64,000 nucleotides of DNA from Microbacterium sp. AZCO (GCF_039614715.1 NZ_CP154857.1:3844001-3908000); one strand, 5' to 3'; shown: positions 49,712-58,000, counted from the first letter of the stretch. Numbers and translations: made by a program. The notes: generated by a model not told the origin, from the letters alone.

Positions 49712-50778
49712 CCCATCTTCCGCTTGGTCGAGAGCTGCTTGACGTAGATGTTCACGAGCACCGCGGCCAGGAGCATGATGCCGAGGAAGCTGCGGAACCA
49801 GTTCGGGTCCCAGCCTGCGTAGACGATGCCGAGGGAGGTCATGCCGAAGATGAACGCGCCGATGGCGACTCCGATGGCGTTGCCGTAGCCGCCCGTCATG
49901 AGCGTGCCGCCGACGACGGCCGCGATGATGTACAGGAACTCGTTCCCGACGCCGTTGCCGGCCTGCAGGGTGTTGAACCGGTAGAGCGTGTGCATGCCGA
50001 CGAACCACGCGAGGAACGACACCGTCATGAACAGGCCGATCTTCACGCGGACGACCGGCACGCCCACGGCGCGGGCCGAAGCGGCGTTGCCGCCGACCGC
50101 GTAGATCCAGTTGCCGATTCGGGTGCGCTGAAGCACCCAGCCCGAGATCGCGACGAACACGAACCAATAGATCACCGTGTTCCAGATCGTGACGCCGCCG
50201 ATCTGGAACGACCCGGCGAAGATCGCGGACATGACGTCGTAGCCGGCCATCTCGGAGATGTCCGGGCTCGACACGGCACCCGAGACCATCTTGGTGATGC
50301 CGAGGTTGGCGCCCTGCAGGACGAAGAACGAGCCGAGCGTGATCAAGAAGCTCGGGATGCCGGTCCGCATCACCAGGTAGCCGTTGAGGAACCCGACCGC
50401 CAGGCAGAAGAGGAGCGACGTGATGGCCCCGACGATGAGGTTGACGCCCAGGTAGTAGCTGAAGAGGGCGTTGAAGAGGCCTGCCGTCGTGACCATCACA
50501 CCGGCGGAGAGGTCGAACTCGCCGCCGATCATCAGCATGCCGACACCGACGGCGACGATGCCGATCGTCGAGGCCTGGTACAGGATCGTGAAGATCGACT
50601 CGGCGGAGCGGAACGACGGCGCGATGACGAGGAAGAAGATGAGGATGACGCCGGCTGCGACGGCGGCTCCGAACTCAGGCCGTGACAGCAGCCGATTGGA
50701 CCAATGCGGCGTGACACGATTCCCGGCCTCGGAGGGTGCCGCACCCGCCGTCGTCTCCGGTTTGAGCTGTGTGCTCAT
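49708..50778 (-). CDS. CUT2-type sugar ABC transporter, permease
   Basis: A 356-residue RbsC/FrcC-like permease with about 8-10 membrane helices. It has GVGMLMIGGEFDLSAG (about 80-95), the cytosolic loop YAVGGNAASARAVGVPVVRVK (about 225-245) that contacts the ATPase, and the late GGTLMTGGYGNAIGVAIGA segment. The start is ATG at 50778, with GGAG 6 nt upstream; an in-frame start 12 nt earlier is less likely. Confidence 0.9.
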   Translation of the reverse strand: MSTQLKPETTAGAAPSEAGNRVTPHWSNRLLSRPEFGAAVAAGVILIFFLVIAPSFRSAESIFTILYQASTIGIVAVGVGMLMIGGEFDLSAGVMVTTAGLFNALFSYYLGVNLIVGAITSLLFCLAVGFLNGYLVMRTGIPSFLITLGSFFVLQGANLGITKMVSGAVSSPDISEMAGYDVMSAIFAGSFQIGGVTIWNTVIYWFVFVAISGWVLQRTRIGNWIYAVGGNAASARAVGVPVVRVKIGLFMTVSFLAWFVGMHTLYRFNTLQAGNGVGNEFLYIIAAVVGGTLMTGGYGNAIGVAIGAFIFGMTSLGIVYAGWDPNWFRSFLGIMLLAAVLVNIYVKQLSTKRKMG

Positions 50779-50847
50779 TTCGAACTCCAATGTCAGGGAA
50801 GACGGGTGGTGCGGGGCCGGTCGGGTGACGAACCCCGCACCATCACG

Positions 50848-51846
50848 TCATCGGGTGTTGTTCTTCGTGAAGGGCAGGATCGTGTCGATGTTGGACTGGT
50901 CGACGATCGAGGGGCCGGTGAGAACCGGCTGACCGCCGCCGATGTCGTTGCCGTTCTTCAGGTAGAGGTACAGCGCCGTGACGGCCATGTAGCCCTGGAC
51001 GTAGGGCTGCTGATCGACGGAGAACTCGATCTTTCCGTCCTTGATGGCCTGCGCGGCGTCCTGGTTCAGGTCGAACGTGACGAGCTTCGCCTTGCTGCCG
51101 GCCTGGTCCATCGCCTTCAGCGCGTCCATCGCGATCGGCGCGCCGAGCGTCACGATGGCGTCGATCGACGGGTCCTGCGCGAGCTTCGCCTGGAGGCTCG
51201 AGACGACCGAGGAGTCGTCCGCACCGTTGACCTGGAGGTTCTCGGTGCCGGCGACCTTGCTCTTCACGCCCGCGCATCGGGCCTCGAGAGCGACCGAGCC
51301 GGCGGCCTGGATGACGCAGAGCGGATGCTTGACGCCGCCGTCGTTGAGCTTGTCGCCGACCGTCGCGCCGGCGAGGTTCTCGTCCGAGCCGAAGTACATC
51401 AGCGCGCCGAGATCCTTGTACTGGTCGATGCCGGAGTTGAAGCCGACGAGCGGGATGCCGGCCGCTGCGGCCGCCTTGACCGAGCCGGCCAGGGCGTCGG
51501 GCGTGACGAGCGTCGTCGCGATGCCGTCGACCTTGGAGTCGATCGCCGTCTGGATGAGCTGCGCCTGCTTGTCTGCAGCCGGGTCGGCGGAGTAGGTGAG
51601 CTGCACGCCGGTGTCCTTCGCGGCCTGGTTGGCGCCCGCCCGGATCTTGTCCCAGAACGTGTCGCCGGGAGTCTCGTGGGTGATCATGGCGATCTTGTAG
51701 CCGGAGTCGCCGTTGCCACCCGTGTCGTTGTTGCTCTCGGCGTTGTTGTCCTGCGCGCCCCCGGCGCTGCATCCCGCCAGTGTGAGGGCGAGAGCGAGGG
51801 CAGCTGCGCCGATGCCGGCGAGCTTGCGAGGTGTGATGAGAGTCAC
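50848..51846 (-). CDS. CUT2-type sugar ABC transporter, substrate-binding lipoprotein
   Basis: A 332-residue binding protein. A lipoprotein signal with the lipobox LAGC (Cys near residue 25) and a Gly/Asn-rich linker precede a type I periplasmic-binding fold: KIAMITHETPGDTFWDKIRAGANQAAKDTG, AGIPLVGFNSGID, and the hinge segments VTFDLNQDAAQAIKDG and QQPYVQGYMAVTALYLY. It is the first gene of the ABC operon. The start is GTG at 51846 with GAAAGGA upstream. The probable ligand is an inositol or inositol-like sugar, from context. Confidence 0.88.
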   Translation of the reverse strand: MTLITPRKLAGIGAAALALALTLAGCSAGGAQDNNAESNNDTGGNGDSGYKIAMITHETPGDTFWDKIRAGANQAAKDTGVQLTYSADPAADKQAQLIQTAIDSKVDGIATTLVTPDALAGSVKAAAAAGIPLVGFNSGIDQYKDLGALMYFGSDENLAGATVGDKLNDGGVKHPLCVIQAAGSVALEARCAGVKSKVAGTENLQVNGADDSSVVSSLQAKLAQDPSIDAIVTLGAPIAMDALKAMDQAGSKAKLVTFDLNQDAAQAIKDGKIEFSVDQQPYVQGYMAVTALYLYLKNGNDIGGGQPVLTGPSIVDQSNIDTILPFTKNNTR

Positions 51847-51960
51847 GGGGAGTTCCTTTCGTCGGGGCGGTGCGGCCTCGAAATCGGGTTGCCGGCGTGA
51901 CGTTCGCCGAGGCGGAGGGGGCGGCTTCGCCCTGCTCCGGTCTCCGGGTGGCATCATCGC

Positions 51961-51978
51961 CAGATATTTGACCTAACA
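51961..51978 (-). promoter_or_regulatory. IolR-type operator f (ABC transporter operon)
   Basis: The reverse strand reads TGTTAGGTCAAATATCTG. Its complement half-site TGACCTAACA fully matches KGWCHTRACA. It overlaps the end of the -10 GATTGT and extends downstream of it. Confidence 0.68.
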
Positions 51979-52004
51979 ATCTCTCATTCGGACAGCCGTG
52001 TCAA
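51976..52004 (-). promoter_or_regulatory. ABC transporter operon promoter
   Basis: On the reverse strand: a perfect -35 TTGACA (52004-51999), a 17-nt spacer, and -10 GATTGT (51981-51976). The lipoprotein gene starts about 130 nt downstream. Confidence 0.6.
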
Positions 52005-52009
52005 GTAAA

Positions 52010-52027
52010 TGTGCGGACATTGTGTCA
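52010..52027 (+). promoter_or_regulatory. IolR-type operator g (weaker copy)
   Basis: TGTGCGGACATTGTGTCA. Its GGACATTGTGTCA part differs from operator c (GGACATAGTGTCA) at one position. It lies between the two divergent promoters and may allow cooperative binding. Confidence 0.5.
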
Positions 52028-52053
52028 AAGGGTGCTCGCGAGAGACCGCGAAG

Positions 52054-52081
52054 TTGATACGCCGAATTTTGTGAGTATGAT
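52054..52081 (+). promoter_or_regulatory. tautomerase-transaldolase operon promoter
   Basis: -35 TTGATA (52054-52059), a 16-nt spacer and -10 TATGAT (52076-52081). The layout, with the operator following the -10, is the same as at iolC. Confidence 0.68.
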
Positions 52082-52095
52082 AGGACAAAGTTCAC
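52078..52095 (+). promoter_or_regulatory. IolR-type operator e (tautomerase operon)
   Basis: TGATAGGACAAAGTTCAC. The AGGACA core starts immediately after the -10 box, as at iolC. The start codon follows at 52117, so the leader is short. Confidence 0.7.
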
Positions 52096-52116
52096 CACCT
52101 ACCTCTCGGAGCAGCC

Positions 52117-52533
52117 ATGCCTCTCGTCCGCATCGACCACAGCGACGCCCGCACCAACCCCGCCGAGATCGCGGGAGCCGTACACGACGCCATCGTCGCC
52201 GTGTACGGCATCCCGGTGCGTGACCGGTTCCAGATCCTCACCGCACGCCCCGCCACGACGATCGTCGCCGAGGACGCCGGCCTCGGGTTCGAGCGCATCG
52301 ACCCGGTCGTCATCCAGATCTTCACGCAGCGGGGTCGCACCGACGAGACCAAGCAGGAGCTCTACGCCGAGATCGCCCGCCGCCTCGAGACGGTCGGCGT
52401 CGCCCCCGAGGACGTCTTCATCGGCTACGTCGAGAACGGCCCGCAGGACTGGAGCTTCGGCTTCGGCCGCGCGCAGTACCTGACGGGCGAGCTCGCGGTC
52501 CCCGCCGCCAAGCCGGTCGCGACGGTCGCCTGA
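52117..52533 (+). CDS. tautomerase-superfamily protein
   Basis: A 138-residue member of the tautomerase superfamily. Pro2 directly after the start Met (MPLVRIDHSD) is the expected catalytic base. The protein is about twice the length of 4-oxalocrotonate tautomerase, like malonate-semialdehyde decarboxylase and cis-CaaD-type enzymes. It has a second beta-alpha-beta unit (VVIQIFTQRGRTDETKQELYAEIARRLE). The malonate semialdehyde formed in inositol breakdown, or a keto-inositol, are candidate substrates (inference). The transaldolase-like gene follows after 5 nt. Confidence 0.8.
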   Translation: MPLVRIDHSDARTNPAEIAGAVHDAIVAVYGIPVRDRFQILTARPATTIVAEDAGLGFERIDPVVIQIFTQRGRTDETKQELYAEIARRLETVGVAPEDVFIGYVENGPQDWSFGFGRAQYLTGELAVPAAKPVATVA

Positions 52534-52538
52534 GCGCC

Positions 52539-53621
52539 GTGTCGATCGCCGAGACCCTGGTCGCCCCGCTCGCCGCGGCGGCCGCGAAGACGCCGACGGC
52601 CCTCTGGAACGATTCCGCCGACCCCGAAGAGCTGCGCCAGTCCATCGAGTTCGGTGCCGTGGGCGCGACGTGCAATCCCGTCATCGCGCTGACGGCCGTG
52701 CGCAGCGACCTCGCGAAGTGGACGCCCCGCATCCGCCGGCTCGCCGAGCTCCACCCCACGTGGGGTGAGTCGGAGATCGGCTGGGCGATCGTGCGCGAGC
52801 TGTCGATCGACGCCGCGAAGCTCCTGCTTCCCGCGTTCGAGGAGTCGGGCGGGCGCAACGGCCGCCTGTCGATCCAGACCGACCCGCGCCTGCACCGCGA
52901 CAAGGACGCCCTCGTCGCGCAGGCCGTCGAGTTCTCGCAGCTCGCGCCCAACATCATCGTCAAGATCCCGGCCACCGCGACCGGTGTCGCGGCGATGGAG
53001 GAGGCCGCCTATCGGGGCGTCAGCATCAACGCGACGCTGAGCTTCACCGTCGCGCAGGCCGTCGAGGTGGGCGCCGCCCTCGAGCGCGCGCTCGACCGCC
53101 GCGCCGCCGAGGGGCTGCCCGAGCAGGAGTTCGGCCACGTCGTCACGATCATGGGCGGCCGGCTCGACGACTGGCTCAAGGCGTGGACCGCCAAGAACCG
53201 CATCCTCGTGACGCCCGGCGTGCTCGACTGGGCGGGCGTCGCGGCGCTCAAGCGGGCGCACGCCGTGTTCAGGCAGCGCGGCTACCGCAGCCGCATCCTG
53301 TCCGCCGCCTTCCGCAACCACCTGCAGTGGTCGGAGCTCGTCGGCGGCGACCTCGTCGTCTCGCCCCCGTTCGACTGGCAGAAGCGCATCAACGAGAACG
53401 GCATCCCCGCCGACAACCGCATCGACGAGCCCGTGCCCGCCGCGGTCCTCGACGAGCTGCTGAACCTCAGCGAGTTCCACCGCGCCTACGAGGTGCACGG
53501 ACTGACGCCCGCCGAGTTCGGCGACTTCGGCGCCTCGCGCAACACGCTGCGCCAATTCCTGGACGCTGACGCGCAGCTCGACGCGCTCGTGCGCGACGTG
53601 CTGATCCCCGCCGCGCCGTAG
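52539..53621 (+). CDS. transaldolase-family protein
   Basis: A 360-residue TIM-barrel aldolase of the transaldolase family. The Schiff-base lysine candidate Lys142 lies in PNIIVKIPATATG, as in transaldolases (NIxVKIP). TCNPVIALTAV near residues 44-54 (usually TSNPT/SNP) and SINATLSFTVAQ (about 163-174) also fit. The substrate segments differ from TalA/TalB, and the pentose-phosphate partner genes are absent. In the iol context it may cleave or transfer a three-carbon unit from a deoxy-keto-sugar phosphate (inference). GTG start at 52539, 5 nt after the tautomerase stop. Confidence 0.8.
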   Translation: MSIAETLVAPLAAAAAKTPTALWNDSADPEELRQSIEFGAVGATCNPVIALTAVRSDLAKWTPRIRRLAELHPTWGESEIGWAIVRELSIDAAKLLLPAFEESGGRNGRLSIQTDPRLHRDKDALVAQAVEFSQLAPNIIVKIPATATGVAAMEEAAYRGVSINATLSFTVAQAVEVGAALERALDRRAAEGLPEQEFGHVVTIMGGRLDDWLKAWTAKNRILVTPGVLDWAGVAALKRAHAVFRQRGYRSRILSAAFRNHLQWSELVGGDLVVSPPFDWQKRINENGIPADNRIDEPVPAAVLDELLNLSEFHRAYEVHGLTPAEFGDFGASRNTLRQFLDADAQLDALVRDVLIPAAP

Positions 53622-53634
53622 CATCCCCAGACCA

Positions 53635-53674
53635 GCGACGACCCGAGACCGTGGGAGGGCTCGGGTCGTCGCTC
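53635..53674. terminator. bidirectional terminator after transaldolase gene
   Basis: A perfect 14-bp stem, AGCGACGACCCGAG (53635-53648) and CTCGGGTCGTCGCT (53661-53674), lies between convergent stops at 53621 and 53690. Confidence 0.82.
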
Positions 53675-53689
53675 TGGTTCGTCGCCGCG

Positions 53690-54079
53690 TCAGCCGATCT
53701 GTGCGAGCAGCTCGACGTCGCCCGTCGGCCCCGACCACTCGACGATGCGGCCCTTGAGCACGCGGAGCATCGCGAAGTCGGCGACGTTGATGTGCCGGCG
53801 GGTCGGCGCGATGCCGCAGAAAGGCCCCAGATGCGTGCCGCTGAGCCGCAGGTGCACGGCCAGGCGATCGTCCTCGACGAGGAGCTGGATGCGCCGCCAC
53901 TGCAGGTCGGGAAAGGCGTGGAAGAGGTCGGCGACATCGCTCATCCAGGCGTCCGCGCCGCCGGGCAGATGCGCGCGCCGCACGGCCGGGTCGACGAACG
54001 AGCGGATCCGGTCGAGATCGTGGCGATTGCAGGCCTCGAGGTAGTCGCCGAACCACTCGCGCATCTCCCACGACTCCAC
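53690..54079 (-). CDS. SnoaL-like / NTF2-fold protein
   Basis: A 129-residue cone-shaped alpha+beta (NTF2-like) protein. The YLEACNRHDLDRIRSFVDP opening, FHAFPDLQWRRIQLLVEDDRLAVHLRLSGTH and GRIVEWSGPTGDVELLAQIG fit SnoaL-like polyketide cyclase/ester cyclase relatives. The catalytic pair cannot be assigned with confidence. I prefer GTG 54079 (GGGGAC upstream); an ATG at 54112 would add 11 residues. It diverges from the AAA ATPase gene. Function unknown. Confidence 0.72.
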   Translation of the reverse strand: MESWEMREWFGDYLEACNRHDLDRIRSFVDPAVRRAHLPGGADAWMSDVADLFHAFPDLQWRRIQLLVEDDRLAVHLRLSGTHLGPFCGIAPTRRHINVADFAMLRVLKGRIVEWSGPTGDVELLAQIG

Positions 54080-54174
54080 GTCCCCATTATCGCGAGGCCC
54101 TGCCACGTCCATGCCGCCGCGGGAATTCCACCGATCCGGCCCTCGTGCCCTCCGCGGCGACCTACTCTCTGGTC

Positions 54175-55566
54175 ATGACACCATCGCCTTCCGGCATCGC
54201 CACCACCGGGCAGCTGCGCGCATCGGGTCACACCTACCGCCCGGTGCGCGTCGAGATGCGCGAGAACCTCCTCGCTGCGCTCGCCGAGGGGCGCGACCCC
54301 TGGCCCGGCATCCACGGCTTCGACACGACAGTCATCCCGCAGCTCGAGCGCGCGATCCTGGCGGGGCACGACATCGTGCTGCTGGGCGAGCGCGGGCAGG
54401 GCAAGACCCGGCTCCTCCGCAGCCTCAACGGGCTGCTCGACGAGTGGTCGCCCGTCATCGAGGGGTCGGAGCTCGGCGAGCATCCGTTCCACCCCGTCGT
54501 CCCGGCATCCATCCGGCGTGCCGGCGAGCTGGGAGACGACCTTCCTGTCGTCTGGCGGCACCGCAGCGAGCGGTACGCCGAGAAGCTCGCGACGCCCGAC
54601 ACCTCGGTCGCCGATCTCATCGGCGACGTCGACCCGATCAAGGTCGCGGAGGGGCGCTCCCTCGGCGATCCCGAGACCATCCACTACGGCCTCGTGCCGC
54701 GCAGCCACCGCGGCATCGTCGCGATCAACGAGCTGCCCGACCTCGCCGAGCGCATCCAGGTGTCGCTCCTCAACGTCATGGAGGAGCGCGACATCCAGAT
54801 CCGCGGCTACCTCCTGCGCCTCGACCTCGACGTGCTCGTCGTCGCGACGGCCAACCCCGAGGACTACACGAACCGCGGGCGCATCATCACGCCGCTGCAG
54901 GACCGCTTCGGGGCGGAGATCCGCACCCACTACCCGCAGACGATCGAGGAGGAGATCGCCGTCATCCGGCAGGAGGCCGACCTGGTCGCCGCCGTGCCCG
55001 AGCACGTGCTCGAGGTGCTCGCGCGCTTCACGCGGAATCTGCGCGAATCGGATGCCGTCGACCAGCGCGCGGGCGTCTCGGCGCGGTTCGCGATCGCCGG
55101 TGCCGAGACGATCGCCGCGGCGGCCCTCCACCGCGCGACGCGGCAGCACGAGGAGGTTGCGGTCGCGCGACCGGTCGACCTCGAGACGGCGGTCGATGTG
55201 CTCGGCGGCAAGATCGAGTTCGAGACGGGCGAGGAGGGGCGCGAGCGGGCGATCCTGGAGCACCTGCTGCGCACGGCGCTGGCCGACACGGCGCGTGCGC
55301 ACCTGCGCGGTCTGGATTCGCGCGTTCTCGTCGACGCGCTTCATGACGGTGTGACGGTCATGACGGGCGAGCAGGTCCCCGCGGCCGAGGTGCTCGCCGC
55401 GATGCCGGTGCTCGGCGAGTCCGACCTCTACGACCGGGTCGCCGAGCGGCTCGACGCCCGGACGCCCGGCGAGCGCGCGGGAGCCCTCGAACTGCTGCTC
55501 GAGTCGCTGTACCTCGAGCGCCGCATCGGCAAGGACAGCGCCGCAGGGGAGACCGTCTATGGATGA
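54175..55566 (+). CDS. MoxR/Mg-chelatase-like AAA+ ATPase
   Basis: A 463-residue AAA+ protein. Walker A GERGQGKT is at about 73-80. The Walker B position reads GIVAINELPDL (Asn185-Glu186 instead of Asp-Glu, apparently usual for this subfamily). Sensor 1 is VVATANPEDYTNRG and the arginine finger region is ITPLQDRFGAEI. A BchI/RavA-like lid domain follows. It works with the VWA protein encoded 54 nt downstream, like other MoxR-VWA pairs that insert metals or remodel complexes; the target is unknown. The start is ATG at 54175. Confidence 0.85.
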   Translation: MTPSPSGIATTGQLRASGHTYRPVRVEMRENLLAALAEGRDPWPGIHGFDTTVIPQLERAILAGHDIVLLGERGQGKTRLLRSLNGLLDEWSPVIEGSELGEHPFHPVVPASIRRAGELGDDLPVVWRHRSERYAEKLATPDTSVADLIGDVDPIKVAEGRSLGDPETIHYGLVPRSHRGIVAINELPDLAERIQVSLLNVMEERDIQIRGYLLRLDLDVLVVATANPEDYTNRGRIITPLQDRFGAEIRTHYPQTIEEEIAVIRQEADLVAAVPEHVLEVLARFTRNLRESDAVDQRAGVSARFAIAGAETIAAAALHRATRQHEEVAVARPVDLETAVDVLGGKIEFETGEEGRERAILEHLLRTALADTARAHLRGLDSRVLVDALHDGVTVMTGEQVPAAEVLAAMPVLGESDLYDRVAERLDARTPGERAGALELLLESLYLERRIGKDSAAGETVYG

Positions 55567-55620
55567 GCCTTTCCGGTCCCTGTGCCTCGACGAGCTCGGC
55601 AACCGGTCGAAGGGCCGCTG

Positions 55621-57663
55621 ATGGCCCGCAGCTTCCACCGCACACCCGCGCACACGTCACGCTACGGGCGCTACTCGGGCGGAGACCCCCTCGCTCCTCC
55701 CGTCGCGGTGCAGGCCGCGCTCGAGGCGATCGGCCAGGACGTCATGTCGGGCACCTCGGCCGAGCGTGCGATGCGCGAGTATCTCCGCCGCGGCGACCGC
55801 GACCGCGAGGGCCTCGACGACCTCGCGCGGCGCGTGCGCGAGCGGCGGTCGGAGCTGCTGCGCCGGCATCGGCTCGACGGCACGATGGAGGAGATCCGCA
55901 AGCTCCTCGACCACGCGGTGCTCGAGGAGCGCAAGCATCTCGTGCGAGATGTGAACCTCGACGACGACGTTCGCGACTTCGCCGAGATGCGCCTCGAGAA
56001 CCTCCCGCCGAGCACGGCCGCCGCCGTCAACGACCTCGCCGACTACGACTGGCAGAGTCCCACGGCGCGGGCCGACTACGACCGCATCCGCGAGCTCCTC
56101 GGCCGCGAGCTGCTGGACCAGCGGTTCGCCGGCATGAAGAACGCCCTCGAGAACGCGACGGATGCCGACAAGCAGGCGATCCGCGACATGCTCAACGACC
56201 TCAACGACCTGCTCGAGAAGCGCCGCCTCGGCGAGGACACGCAGGAGGACTTCGACGAGTTCATGCGCAGGCACGGCGACCAATTCCCCGAGAATCCGAA
56301 GAACCTCGACGAGCTGATGGATGCCTTGGCCGAGCGCTCCGCGGCGGCGCAGCGCATGCTCAACTCGATGACGCCCGAGCAGCGCGAGGAGCTCATGAGC
56401 CTCGCGGCGCAGGCCTTCGGCTCGCCCGAGCTCATGCAGTCGCTGTCGCGGCTCGATGACAACCTGCGCTCACTCCGACCCGGCGAGGACTGGACGGGCT
56501 CGGCATCCTTCTCGGGCGACGAGCCGACCGGTCTCGGCGAGGCGACCGGCGTCATGCAGGACCTCTCCGACCTCGAGGCGCTCTCCGACCAGCTGAGCCA
56601 GGCGTATCCCGGCGCCCGGATGGACGACATCGATCTCGATGCCCTCGAGCGGCTCATCGGAGAGGACGCCGCCGTGAGCGCCCGCACCCTCCGCGATCTC
56701 GAGCAGGAGCTGAAGGACACGGGGATGCTGCAGCGCGCCTCCGACGGTGCGCTCCGGCTCACCCCGCGCGCGATGCGGCAACTCGGTCGGGCGCTCCTGC
56801 GGGACATCGCGACGCGCCAGTCGGGACGCCTCGGCCGCCGCGAGACCCGCAACGCCGGCGCCGCCGGCGACCGCACCGGCGCGACCCGCGAGTGGGCGTT
56901 CGGTGACACCGAGCCGTGGGACATCCCGCGCACCGTGTCGAACGCGGTCCTGCGCACCGTCGCCGACGGGGGCGACGCGACGTCGGGCGTGCGCCTGAAG
57001 ACGAGCGACGTGGAGGTCGTCGAGACCGAGCAGCGCACGCAGGCGGCCGTCGCCCTGCTCGTCGACACGTCGTTCTCGATGGCGATGGACGGGCGGTGGG
57101 TGCCCATGAAGCGCACGGCGCTCGCGCTCCACCACCTCATCTCGAGCCGCTTCCGCGGCGACAGCCTGCAGCTCATCGCCTTCGCCCGCTACGCCGAGGT
57201 CATCGACATCGAGGAGCTCACCGCGAAAGACGCCGTGTGGGACAAGGGCACGAATCTGCAGCACGCGCTGCTGCTCGCGCAGCGCCATTTCCGCCGCAAC
57301 CCCGCGGCGCAGCCCGTGCTGCTCGTCGTGACCGACGGCGAGCCCACCTCGCACCTCGAGGGCGACGGGCACGTCCACTTCGCCTACCCGCCCGATCCCC
57401 GCACGATCGCGGCGACGGTGCGCGAGCTGGACACGGTGCAGCGACTCGGCGCGCAGACGACCTTCTTCCGTCTCGGCGAGGACCCCGGGCTGGCGCGATT
57501 CATCGACGCCCTCGCCCGCCGCGCCGGCGGGCACGTCGTGGCGCCCGAGCTCGACGACCTGGGCCGCGCCGTCGTCGACAGCTACCTCGGCTCGCGGCAC
57601 ACCGGCCGCGGCACGCCCGAGGACTTCGGCGACATGCTGCACGGCCGCTCCTGGTGGTCGTAG
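55621..57663 (+). CDS. VWA-domain protein, partner of the AAA+ ATPase
   Basis: A 680-residue cytoplasmic protein. The first ~430 residues are mostly charged helices with likely coiled coils (RDREGLDDLARRVRERRSELLRRHR; DLNDLLEKRRLGEDTQEDFDEF). The C-terminal VWA domain (about 465-650) has an intact metal-binding MIDAS: LLVDTSFSMAMD (DxSxS), a downstream Thr in KGTNLQ, and VVTDGEPTSH. This is the ChlD/CoxE-like half of a chaperone pair with the upstream ATPase. The start is ATG at 55621. The 54-nt gap carries TCGACGAGCTCGGCAACCGG, possibly an interspersed element. Confidence 0.85.
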   Translation: MARSFHRTPAHTSRYGRYSGGDPLAPPVAVQAALEAIGQDVMSGTSAERAMREYLRRGDRDREGLDDLARRVRERRSELLRRHRLDGTMEEIRKLLDHAVLEERKHLVRDVNLDDDVRDFAEMRLENLPPSTAAAVNDLADYDWQSPTARADYDRIRELLGRELLDQRFAGMKNALENATDADKQAIRDMLNDLNDLLEKRRLGEDTQEDFDEFMRRHGDQFPENPKNLDELMDALAERSAAAQRMLNSMTPEQREELMSLAAQAFGSPELMQSLSRLDDNLRSLRPGEDWTGSASFSGDEPTGLGEATGVMQDLSDLEALSDQLSQAYPGARMDDIDLDALERLIGEDAAVSARTLRDLEQELKDTGMLQRASDGALRLTPRAMRQLGRALLRDIATRQSGRLGRRETRNAGAAGDRTGATREWAFGDTEPWDIPRTVSNAVLRTVADGGDATSGVRLKTSDVEVVETEQRTQAAVALLVDTSFSMAMDGRWVPMKRTALALHHLISSRFRGDSLQLIAFARYAEVIDIEELTAKDAVWDKGTNLQHALLLAQRHFRRNPAAQPVLLVVTDGEPTSHLEGDGHVHFAYPPDPRTIAATVRELDTVQRLGAQTTFFRLGEDPGLARFIDALARRAGGHVVAPELDDLGRAVVDSYLGSRHTGRGTPEDFGDMLHGRSWWS

Positions 57664-57814
57664 CCGCGGGCTCTCGTGCGCCCGCCCGGGCGAGGGGAGG
57701 CGATCCGACGAGCGGAGGACGGTTCTCGGCATCCCGGACTCCTGTCGCTGGATCTCCTCCCGCCCTCGAAAGGAGGGGAGGGGGCGAGGAGGCGCGGATG
57801 CCACGAGACCCGGA
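57664..57814. other. intergenic stretch between convergent genes
   Basis: These 151 bases have no credible gene. A purine-rich run, GGAGGGGAGGGGGCGAGGAGG (about 57773-57793), faces a CCTCCCGCCCTC run (about 57757-57768). They could pair imperfectly as a terminator, but no clean stem exists. Confidence 0.4.
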
Positions 57815-58000
57815 CTACTCCCGCGCGGGCACCTCTTCGGGGTTGCCGGGACGCACGTCGGCGTCCTCGCGGATGTCGACGCGCGTGACGCCGGGTCGGT
57901 GGGTCACGTCGATGCGCGGAACGGCGTCGTCCTCGGTCGCGTTCGGCGCGGCCAGCAGCTGGTCGCGGCGCTTCTCGTCGTCGGTCATGTCGGTGCCCAT
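57815..58000 (-). CDS. nested in-frame small protein (tail of the hydrolase)
   Basis: A 61-residue acidic protein from MGTDMTDDEKRRDQLLAAPN to NPEEVPARE. It has its own ribosome binding site (AGAAGGGA 5 nt before ATG 58000). The centre, VPRIDVTHRPGVTRVDIRED, looks like a conserved core of a small actinobacterial protein family of unknown function. It is in frame with the upstream hydrolase and has no stop between, so it may be a separate gene whose upstream stop was lost, or an internal start. Confidence 0.5.
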   Translation of the reverse strand: MGTDMTDDEKRRDQLLAAPNATEDDAVPRIDVTHRPGVTRVDIREDADVRPGNPEEVPARE

